DNA of 64,000 nucleotides, from contig OV884012.1 in the NCBI GenBank assembly GCA_930367205.1, positions 33,328,796-33,392,795 on the forward strand. Direction: 5' to 3'. The translations under genes were made by a program, and so were the position numbers. Below the pieces are notes generated by a model, which saw only the letters and a program-made list of their open reading frames with translations, did no database searches and was not told the DNA's origin. This DNA comes from Acanthosoma haemorrhoidale. Lineage: Eukaryota > Arthropoda > Insecta > Hemiptera > Acanthosomatidae. Numbering within the stretch: position 1 is the stretch's first letter; each line of letters opens with the position of its first letter. Of this stretch, positions 54,881-64,000 are shown piece after piece.

Positions 54881-56297
54881 TATAAAGTTACAATTAAATA
54901 TTAAACAATGAACTCTCAATATATGAACAGAGCATCCGACCAAAAACTAATTAATTAAAGTATAATTGGTTTAGAGCTCATTTAACCCTTGAAAATTAGA
55001 AAAAACTTCAATTTCTATAAACTTGCTATTTAAAAATAACTAGAAAAAAAAACATTATAATAACAGTTACAAATTCTCACGGAGCATTACAAACGACATT
55101 TATATATATACAGTTTTTATCATTTTCATATTATTAAAATTGTTCCCACTTAGCAAATCGTCAAATGAACCAAATAGAAGAATAAAAAATATACATTAAA
55201 GCCATATTTTAGCAAGAAATCAAAACATATATTCTTTTAATTATCCTGCCTTGTGTAATATTTATTGTAAACTAAATTCACTTATGTATTTTGCTATCAA
55301 AAAAGATTAAGTCTATAAAAAATTTCCTTTTATTATAAATTAAGTCTTAATTAAGTCTAAATTAAAGTCTAATAAATATAAAAGGAATAATGTATTCAAT
55401 CTGTTCTTATCATTATCCATAAGTGTGTGTAAAGAAATTGCAATGAATATCTTTTTCTCTGTAGGTTAGTTGATCCTTAAAAGTGTGAGACTACCATCAT
55501 GTCTATCAACAACTAGTGTAACTTACACCCCTGGTTTATGCCCGAAAAAGTTAACGCCAATTACATATTACACATTTAAAACTCTGTATAAATGTGAGTC
55601 TCAACATAATACATCTCGATTAGGAATCATAATAAAAAAATATAATGACCATATTCGTTTTAATATTTCCTTTCTTCCTGCTGTAACACTGCAGTGTATT
55701 TTATATATTGCTTTATATTATTTTTATATTATGCTTATGATACATGAAGTGACTTGTATTTCTGTTGCATCAAATCATATAAACATAAAAAATGTAAAAA
55801 CAAACAACATAAAGTGAGGACAGAATTAAGATAAGTAGTAATCTCACTGGCAATTAAAAACAAAACCGAAAGGAACTATTATCATAATCACATAGTTTAA
55901 TCTAAACCCTGATTCACACGTTTATTCATAATGACCGTTTGTTATTGTTATGTAAGAGTATTTTAGAGCATTTGAACATGTTTGAACAACTAGCAGTAGC
56001 CAATAATACTGCTCAGTAATTATTGTTACATATTTGCTGCATACCAAAATATTTTTCTTTTATATTAGATAAAACTCATAATTAGTTACTTGATGACTGA
56101 TAGACATTTTAAAAGTGATCCTATCTGTGATCACAACATTTAAATTTTGTAACTGTTCCAGTAATTTATCCTCGTTATAAAATAGTAGGATGACGTACTA
56201 ATGTTACATTACACAAGAACATCATATAAAAATATTAAAACGTTATATTTATATTTTTATACAACTATTGTTAATTAATATTTGAGAAATAAATTAA
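54881..56297. other. AT-rich stretch, no gene
   Basis: No supported gene; the 115-codon plus frame at 55470-55817 has no domain I recognise. A weaker pyrimidine tract running into TAG|GTTAGT lies at 55451-55470. Confidence 0.55.
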
Positions 56298-56370
56298 CTT
56301 TTTTTTTTTGTATGTTTTGTTACAGGTGAGTTGTCAGCATTATACAAATTCTTATCAAGTCTCAAATGAG
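56298..56370 (+). promoter_or_regulatory. Ratchet-point-like splice site or 45-nt microexon
   Basis: A tract of T residues with few interruptions (56298-56322) ends TTACAG at 56325 and runs directly into GTGAGT at 56326. A 3' splice site immediately followed by a 5' splice site is the form of a recursive-splicing ratchet point, known in long insect introns. Forty-five bases later GAG|GTATGAG at 56370/56371 is a second donor, so 56326-56370 could instead be a 15-codon microexon (open in its first frame) or the short exon that defines such sites. The strand agrees with the exon at 947-1197. Confidence 0.45.
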
Positions 56371-57314
56371 GTATGAGTTTTTTTTATTTTCCACATCTAA
56401 TGAGAAAGTCTATTGCTGTCTATTAAATAGTAATTATTACATTTGATGATCAAATAATACTATCCACTTTCTTTCAAAGCTCTACTTAGATAAATCATGT
56501 TTTAATACTATTCCAACGTTACTCAAAAGTGTATTAAAAGACAACTGCCCTTCATCAAAAATAAAACAATTTGTATAAGTAAAATTTATAGTTGACCGTG
56601 TTATTAGAATGTATTCATGTGGGCACAACAAATATATGAACAAATCATTTAGAAGCCCAAGTGATTAATTCTAATTTATGCTTTAAAATAAATAGATAGG
56701 CATATTAAATAGATGTTAAGATGATAACAGATACTGATGATTTAGTGAATTACGAAAATCACTGCAATCTGAAACGCTGTAACCACTTTTTCATGGTTGG
56801 ATATGAGCAAAGGGTTATTTCTTTAAGTATATATCAGGAAGCTTCAGGAGGTATTATTTTAATTTTCATACTGATTTTGAATTTTTTAAACGGACTAAAA
56901 GAAGAAATAAAGCAAAAAAAAATAAAGAAAGATACTAATAATGAATAACGTTAAAAAAAATACCATTTTATTTTCCGGGATACGACTGACTAAATGATTC
57001 CATACCCTATAGTAAGTACTTTCTCATGTTTCTCCAAAAGGCAATTTTCAAAACTTCCAAAAACACCTTTAATTATTTTTAGGAAAATAATTTTGATGCG
57101 AACGAGTCTGAAAATTATTTTTGCAATAGGAAATTGCCCAATGCAACATCATAAAGGCAATGCCAAATTTATTATCTTGGGTCTGTGGAGCTTGCGTAAT
57201 CCCCTACTGATGGTAATTATTGAACGGAAAGATGTTTAGAGAGCAAGAATGAGTGAATAAAAGGAACTATATTTTGATGTACAAAAACTACTTTTAAAAC
57301 ACTAAATCTAACTC
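56371..57314. other. AT-rich stretch, no gene
   Basis: Two short plus frames (75 and 81 codons at 56721-57239) show no recognisable domain. Confidence 0.55.
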
Positions 57315-57750
57315 GTAATGAAAGCAAGAAACGTGTTGCTTTGGAAAATCTCTGAATATCTCTGATTGGTCTAGTCAGTCAAGTGTCCCCCAAAAGGTCT
57401 AAGGGTAACCTGTTGGGTTCTGTGAAGACTATAAACGCCTAATCCAGGGAAGTTAAACCAAAAACTCACTCTCCTAAAATAAATTCACTAACTTCTGATA
57501 ACTAAATTAAATTTGATCCCATAACTATATTTACAATATACATGACTGTGACCTAAACATGTTTGAATAATGTAAGTAGATTACCAATTCGAAGGTTAAA
57601 ATCGTTAAAAATTCACAACATACATGTAGAATTTCCTGTAGTGGCTTTCTCAAGAGATAACTGTCCATCTAGCATCAGTTTTTTCAGAAAGTTTTCTTTC
57701 AATTGAAGTAATTTGGATTAGTGTCACTTGGTTGTAGGTAGGTATTTGTG
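57315..57750 (+). repeat. Copy B of the unnamed interspersed repeat
   Basis: Aligns with copy A at 26370-26815 in the same orientation. It retains AGTGTCCCCCAAAAGGTC, the ACTCACTCTCCTAAAATAAA region matching copy A's ACTTTCTCAAAATGAA, and TTAGTGTCAC near its end. Divergence is high, so the copies are old. Confidence 0.5.
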
Positions 57751-57889
57751 CGCTCGCCTTGCCTTTTTCTTCGCCTGACCAATATGTCTTACAACTCTCC
57801 TATATTGTACATAAAAAAGATTAACTAATGTCACACGATGATAAATTATTCATATAAATTGTTACAAAACTTTAAGCTGTAGGAAGAAG

Positions 57890-58180
57890 TGCTGACTAAT
57901 TAAGACGAGAAACAGCTAAGCCTGGTTGACAGGCGGAGCGGGATCATAATTTATTGTCGCTGAGACTGTGTTTATTTTTCATTAGGGCCGTCGATGGTGG
58001 GAATCGGATCACGCCTGTGTTGGCTCAGGCCATTGAGAAGCTCCACTGAGCTTTTAATTTCCTCGTACTCCGGCTACAAACACAAGCTCAGCCAGAGGCA
58101 ACACAACTGGGGTTCTGCTCAGCTCGTTGCTTGAACAAGCGCCAATAATAAGGTCCTTTAGTGCCTCGTTATATTAAACA
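57890..58180. other. GC-enriched island, candidate conserved element
   Basis: The block contains GGTTGACAGGCGGAGC and ATAATTTATTG close together (57923-57956). TGACAG is the preferred word of Meis/Homothorax-type and AATTTATT-like words of Hox-type factors. Further GC-rich sequence follows to about 58160, with no coding frame. A developmental enhancer is plausible but inferred from motifs alone. Confidence 0.35.
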
Positions 58181-58715
58181 ATTGTGTCTCGCCTGTATTA
58201 ATTTGTTTGTACACCTTTGTTTAAGAGTGTTTAGGATGGAGGAATGCCCGTGTATATATATATTTATTAAGCTGCTTTGTGAATATTGTCAAACTTTCGC
58301 AGTGTTTAACTTAGTTCTAGTCATGTTGACACGGACGGTTTGACTTAGATGGCAAATTATCGCTATTTCATGCTGCGGCATCCAAATATAACTAAACGTA
58401 CGATGAATCAGTTAATCAGCCTGCAGTTATTTAAACGTTACAATGTTAACTATGTCTGCTTGCTTTTATTTACTTTAGTTTTGGAAATTAGCTGCCATAA
58501 ATGTCTTTTAATAATGTAGTAGGAGTGTTAGTATTTCCAATTCTCATTATTATTTTTTATCTAATAAATAAGCAATCCGTTATAGTGAAAATGTGTTTCA
58601 GAAAATTCTCGCAAATATAAGTGAAAGTTTACGATAGAGTGGGGATCTTTGTGAAAATTCACATGGTATAAACCTTGATAGTGTATATCGGGACAAACAG
58701 AATCCACCATTAAAG

Positions 58716-58810
58716 ACCTAATATCAATAATAGTACCTAATACCAATAATAGTACCTAATATCAATAATAGTACCTAATATCAATAATAGTACCTAATAT
58801 CAATAATAGT
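58716..58810. repeat. Tandem repeat, five copies of a 19-bp unit
   Basis: The unit is ACCTAATATCAATAATAGT; copies start at 58716, 58735, 58754, 58773 and 58792, with one T/C difference in the second. It lies just upstream of the diverged direct repeat. Confidence 0.95.
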
Positions 58811-58830
58811 ACATAATATTAACAAATTAT

Positions 58831-59290
58831 AAACACTCGTATGCTAAGGAACCCAACATCTCTATGCAACCTAAATTAAGTCAGTCGTAGAGTGAAGTCG
58901 GAAGAAGTAGCAAACCTATTTTAAAGTTTTAATTGACATAAATTGTTTCAAATATTGTACTTTTTTCGCACCATAGATTAGGGGAGTAGACATGCGCTTA
59001 GTGTATTACTGTGTGTTTTTTAAATATTTTTTTTTCTTAGTTATTACATATCGAATTATTATTTCAACTTTTAATTGTAGTAGAATTAATCACATTTCGG
59101 ACTATGTGTGATTTATCACTGTTAATATTCTGAACGTCTTAACTATTGATTGTTATAATTGATGCATTTAATTATAGCATTAGTTTGTCTTCATATGGGT
59201 AGTATAGATTTTTATCATATGACTTTTCACATTAGAGCTGACGAAAACGTTATTTTGGTGAATAAATACCATATTGTGTAAAGACGAAAG
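58831..59290 (+). repeat. First copy of a diverged direct repeat
   Basis: Colinear with 59564-60000. Landmarks in order: ACTCG(T/C)ATGCTAAG, ATTGATTGTTAT.ATTG, CTTCATATG, TTTTTATCAT, then AAAACGTT and GGTGAATAAA. The end module with AAACGTT followed by GTGAATAAA is of a type seen at ends of several arthropod retroelements, including Penelope-like ones; assignment is inference. Confidence 0.6.
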
Positions 59291-59563
59291 TATAATTATT
59301 TAATTGTACCCTCACACCACCGGTACTAATCATTTCAAATCTCATGCTAGCAGAATAAATAGAAAATTATCTATCAGATGCAAAGAACATTTTATACAAA
59401 AATTAAACTAGTGCTACCAACATCTACAAGAAAAAGGGCATCATGACCCACAGCATAGAGTGGCTTTGCAATACCATAGAAAATTAATTAATATCCCGAA
59501 AAACATTGAAATATAATTAGGTTCCCCAACATCGGATAATATAAATAAAAAAGAAGGAATAAT

Positions 59564-60000
59564 AAATACTCGCATGCTAAGAAACTTCGGAAGAAATCGA
59601 AAACCTTTTGTAAAGACTAAATTAATATATATTTTTTCAAATGCAATAAGTTTCCTCACATCATCAGTTGGATGAGTAGCTATGGGATTAGTATAATATG
59701 GTGTATTATTTAATGTTTGTTTGTTATAGTAAATAACCGTAATAATAATATTGTTTGTTATTTATAACATATGTGTCAAGTTTTATTAATTTTTTATAAT
59801 AATATAACGGAATTTTTATTATTTTGAATATTTTTTATTCATTGATTGTTATTATTGTTGCTATTGATGATAGATTTTTTTTTGCCTTCATATGTACAGT
59901 CTGAGTTTTTATCATCATTTATTTTAGCAACTGAAGACTACTGCTTAGAACTGTCAAAACGTTTATTGGTGAATAAACACTATATTGTGGATAGACGGAG
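59564..60000 (+). repeat. Second copy of a diverged direct repeat
   Basis: Matches 58831-59290 at an offset of about 720-735 bp. The end part reads CAACTGAAGACTACTGC, then AAAACGTTTATTGGTGAATAAA. The 270 bp between the copies has no intact frame. The pair could be decayed terminal repeats of one element, two tandem element copies or a local duplication. Confidence 0.6.
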
Positions 60001-60589
60001 GGTATATCTACTGATTGACTCTATTATAGTTCATAATAATGGTTTAGTATCCTTGATTCGTCAAAAGATTCCGTAATTTCTTCTTCTCTGTTCCATTAAA
60101 TAATGCTGTCATTACCAATAACGCCGTCATAATTTTCTTCTGTATTTAGTTGCTGATCATAGCATTATCTGATTTACAGTGGCACACTTTGAGTGTGTAA
60201 GCTTATTTTTCAACGTTGCATCCACAGTCCACTGCCGAGTTTCCATACAAATACGCATGCAGTTCATTCAGGCACGGATAGAAAATGTTTAATGCAATAA
60301 GCAGCATTTCTGCTTCTGCTCTTATGCTTTGAGTAATTAAGTTGTCTTTATTTTATTTCCACTATAGGCAACGGAGCAACAACTATCAGAATGTTTGTGG
60401 TAATAACAATTGCAACGCATTATGAAGAAAATTTTGACATTTTTGGTAGGAGTACATGAGATAACTGTGTTATAAATTACATCACGTGAATCGCAATTTC
60501 ATTCATTTACAGGACTCACACGCACAACGCTATTTGATATGACACGAAGTATCCAAGGCAATCTATAGTAAATCGTTTTTTTTTCCTGG
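60001..60589. other. AT-rich stretch, no gene
   Basis: No supported gene or repeat. Confidence 0.6.
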
Positions 60590-60920
60590 TGGTTCACCGT
60601 AGAGCCTGTAGACAAATTAAAAATGAAAGAATGCTCGCTCACCTGGAATCAGATATATCGAGAAGGAGCCCCTTTCCGCAGCCCAGGGTTTCCTGACGGG
60701 AATTATTTTTGGGGTCTGTCAGTGAAGTTAGTACGTGCCCGGGGTCCGTATCGGACCGACAAAGGGCCAGCACGCTCCTTCGACCTAAACCCACACAATT
60801 CCCCTCCTAGCGCTAACATTCCCTCAACTAGACTTTTTCTCTGTTTCAACAGAATAGCAACAATTCCTTTCCTCCCAAGTCACGAGCTCATCCATCAACA
60901 ATGCTTAAAGGAAATTTGTA
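60590..60920. other. GC-enriched island with 100-codon frame, unidentified
   Basis: A plus frame from ATG at 60623 to 60925 is open, with a hydrophilic Arg/Pro-rich composition (residues about 20-75) but no domain I recognise. The block includes GTGCCCGGGGTCCGTATCGG. It could be a conserved non-coding element or an exon; I favour the former because no clear splice sites frame it. Confidence 0.3.
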
Positions 60921-62209
60921 TTTAGCGACTCTACAATCTGGTAAAATCCTTAGTATCTAAGTAAGGTTAAGTATTTAGTAACAGGATTCACAGGTTATCT
61001 TGATGTTTCGTTTTACAGATATGTAAATAAGTTAAGATCAAATTTTGGTTACGTGTATTTACATGATTCGCTAATTCTATATATCATAAAGTTTCGAATA
61101 GTAGGAAACATAATATCCTACTCAATCACAAATAAAACACTTTTTACTTTGAAAATTTACAAGTTATTTAAAAATTTAATTTATGTTTAAAGTCATATCA
61201 TAATCCAAGGTTTTATTTACCTATGCATTTGTTTACTCATATCATCAGGGTACTGTTCCCATCACTAGAAATTTTTTCAGCCACGGAATTATTTTTAATA
61301 CATTTCATTACTTAGGATCTAGAATCCTTAGTCAAAAAAAACAAAAGATATCAATTTAACTATATATTTTGTTTGTTTCTTTTGTCAGTGTATCGTTAAA
61401 CAGAAGTTCCACGGTACTTAGCAATATCCCGTATCAATGGAATTTCAAAAGCTAATTTTTTGTTAAAAATGACAAAATCTTAAAATGGGGGGAGTTGAAA
61501 TTCGTTAAGCATTGTTGTTATTTTCGTATAGTGAGGCTATTGTTAATGATTCACATTCGTTAAGTTTTGGATCGTTTTTTGTAGTTGATTTTACTAAACT
61601 CTATACTTAGGACTAAAGGTTATTTGAGATCAGATGTCTGTCGTAGATTGTAATAGATCTCCAAATAACGGACAATATCAATATTGGCAGGCACATACAA
61701 TTATAATACAGGAAAAAGTAGTGGTAAATTAACATAGTGTAAATTTTACTTACATATTGCTGATAAATACAATGAGACTTCCTAAAAGTTTTTTATTTGA
61801 CTCACTGACAATAAAACAAATACAATGGAAACCGTCCTACTTCGTATGAAAGCAACCAAAAAATAATATTCCCTAAAACATTTCTCAGCGTTACGTTAAA
61901 TATTTTAATTCTTATGAACTCATTTGCGTATTCCAGGAAACATAAATTCTTCTTAAATATTATCGATCTTATTGTCAATCGGGAGTATAATTACACAAAA
62001 TGTTACCATAAATCTTCATGAACACCAAATTAGTCTTACAGCACAACTTTTTGCATATAATATCTGTTAATTGTTGTTGTTAATTTAAAAATCAATCAAT
62101 CACAGAATATTAAATGAAATTACCACCACATGACATATACGGTTTTATGAGGAAATAAATAATAAATAACGAATGTACGGATTTCGTATAGAAACATCCA
62201 TATTTATAT
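60921..62209. other. AT-rich stretch, no gene
   Basis: No supported gene or repeat. Confidence 0.6.
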
Positions 62210-62470
62210 TGGTATGAAAAAGCGAAGCGAGGGCGATGTTGGAGAAATAGGGTTTTATTTCCTGAGGCAAGCAGTCGGCAGTTCCACCGAATTGATACAG
62301 CGGACGGATTGAATCGCTCGGAAAGATGATTCGTTCAGATAAAACCCCCGAAGTGAAATCCATAAATTAATCGGCCGAGGTCCAATCATCCCTTGATACC
62401 CCTATCACGCTTTCTCCACCCTCCAATCAATCATCCCCTATAGCATTAACTACCCTCCCATAATTAAAAA
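62210..62470. other. GC-enriched island with homeodomain-like sites
   Basis: The block contains GAAGCGAGGGCGATG, CGGACGGATTGAATCG, CATAAATTAATCGGCC and clustered CAATCAATCATC. TAAT/ATCA cores are typical of homeodomain and PBC-type binding sites. A 72-codon minus frame is unconvincing. Candidate enhancer. Confidence 0.35.
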
Positions 62471-62879
62471 TCAGAAGTACAGCGCAGGTATGGATTGATT
62501 ATTTATTGGTACCCTGCTTGCTTTATGACCGGTTACAAGAGCAATCATTTTCGTTCGGCATGTCCGATTATCTTTTAAAAGTATTGCATTCTAGCTGCTA
62601 TATTAAAACAAACAAAAAAAATGCCATACTGTCAATGTGTTCTATTTTTTTGTTTTTTTATATCCAAGTTCTAATCCCGTTGGATCATGATATAATTCAA
62701 CGACATGAGAAAAACTCAAAATACAACTATTAATACAGCAGTCAAATATAAGTCATCATATCACTACTATTAATGCGAAGAAAACAACACAAATATGAAT
62801 GTCAAAAACGGTTTATTGTTCTACTGATATTTTTAATTAAGACAAAAATCAAATTATGGGAGACAAAACACCTGATTGG

Positions 62880-62909
62880 CACCATTATTAGCATATGGCA
62901 ATAATGGTG
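62880..62909. repeat. 30-bp near-perfect palindrome
   Basis: CACCATTATT at 62880-62889 is the exact reverse complement of AATAATGGTG at 62900-62909, and the middle contains the palindrome CATATG; only two of fifteen base pairs mismatch. It sits in a small GC-richer patch (62860-62960). Possible dimeric binding site. Confidence 0.9.
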
Positions 62910-62959
62910 GCGTTGTGAGCAAAAAAGGGCTAGCGCGTCTTATAAATTATGCTCATTTG

Positions 62960-64000
62960 TGAGAAGGCACTGTTGCTAAGGTAAATTTAATTATCGTGTT
63001 GGTTTTTATATGTAGCCATTTAAAAAAAAAAGTTTTTTATGGAATATTTGTACACCATCAAAGACAATGAGTGTTCTTTACAGGTCTTAAGTTAAAACAT
63101 AAGTTTATCACCATTTACTAAGACTTTGTGCCATTTTAAAGGGACAATAAAACAAATCGCAAGAAATCGTAAATAAAGTCAAAATAAAATTGTACATATC
63201 GCTGATGATGAAAATAATGTTCACTTTGTCATTGTGATTTGGTAATGTGTACATTTCTTTGGTGAGTATGTAATGGATCGGTCAAAACGCATAGCTTTTA
63301 TCTTGGTCTGATGCACGAATATGGCATAAAGCAGTACTTAAAAAAGAAAAATTCACAACTCTACTACTGTACACTAACGTAAACGAAAAAGAATCAAAGC
63401 AATATTGACAACCAACGTGCACACAAATAACTAAAGTGATGGATATAATTAAAATTAGCTTGGCCATTACCACTGTGTAATTGAAAGGATCTGGACTATT
63501 GTCGAGGTCAAATTACGATTCAGACCAGACCGTACTCGCTGATTAAGTTACAACATTAACTTCGAGAGAGAGGCGTTAACTTGGGGCATTAGCATCGAAG
63601 CCAGGTTAGTCCATCTTAATGGTCTGTAGTTCAATGGGCTTTATGTTGCACTGAGTGAAAGCCATGAGGCAATCACTTTATAAAAGATAATTGGGTACCT
63701 TAAATTCTCCAGTGTACTTTAGACTGGAATCGCATTGTACCGAGGAAAATTTACGTTTGGATTTCAACAGTGAGACTTAAACTCCTATCTATGAAAATAC
63801 GAGCGAATAATTGACGTAACATCAGGCCACGGAAAATAAAAAACTCGAAGTTGAGTAGATTGGTATTACAATAGATATTTTCGGTAAAATAACAAAGTAT
63901 ACCAATTAGGGGCCAGGATAGTCAATAGGGCGAATTCGAGGTGGTTGGACAGCTTAGCCACAGAGTCAAGGAAGCAACTTAACATCCGTTACTGGAAGAT
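62960..64000. other. AT-rich stretch with a distal GC-richer patch, no gene
   Basis: No supported gene. A modestly GC-enriched patch lies at 63480-63660 and another at 63900-64000; neither has a coding frame I would support. Confidence 0.5.

Overview
The window looks like nuclear DNA of an insect or another arthropod. It is AT-rich, has essentially no long host reading frames, and carries jockey-clade non-LTR retrotransposons, Tc1-type DD34E DNA transposons and a Ty3/gypsy fragment. The order is not certain; a hemipteran-like insect is a guess. There is no operon structure, rRNA, confident tRNA or CRISPR array.

Host content is sparse. One glutamine/proline-rich exon with good splice signals lies at about 947-1197 (+), with a decayed partial copy of itself at 421-490. 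A second possible coding piece sits before strong donors at 5149-5294. At 56298-56370 a long pyrimidine tract ending in CAG runs straight into GTGAGT, which is either a recursive-splicing ratchet point or a 45-nt microexon on the same strand as the first exon. More than twenty short GC-enriched islands stand out of the AT-rich background across the window. My reading (inference) is that most of the window is intron or intergenic DNA of a large regulatory gene carrying conserved non-coding elements and many transposon insertions.

Mobile elements dominate the coding potential. A full-length jockey-like LINE with both frames open occupies 17288-22033 (minus), framed by a perfect 14-bp target duplication. 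A near-identical 5'-truncated copy lies at 43426-46730 (plus; 12-bp duplication), inserted into the end of a much older LINE relic at 41690-43413. A divergent relative is at 49166-52020 (minus; 14-bp duplication). Older 3' pieces lie at 4440-4870, 14228-14310, 16590-16862 and 54765-54880. A Tc1-like element with 30-bp inverted termini and a broken transposase is at 28489-30030, directly beside a Ty3/gypsy pol fragment (30036-31520). Two more Tc1-type relics are at 16875-17040 and 38229-38860.

Structures not explained by named genes: a long imperfect inverted repeat with arms of about 540 bp (39914-41193); two diverged copies of an unnamed interspersed repeat (26370-26815 and 57315-57750); a diverged direct repeat of about 450 bp (58831-60000); three short tandem arrays; several perfect short palindromes; and a tRNA-like Pol III-type segment inside the 5' UTR of the intact LINE.

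Limits: all similarities were recognised by eye. Exon calls have no transcript support, and the island list is based on base composition alone.
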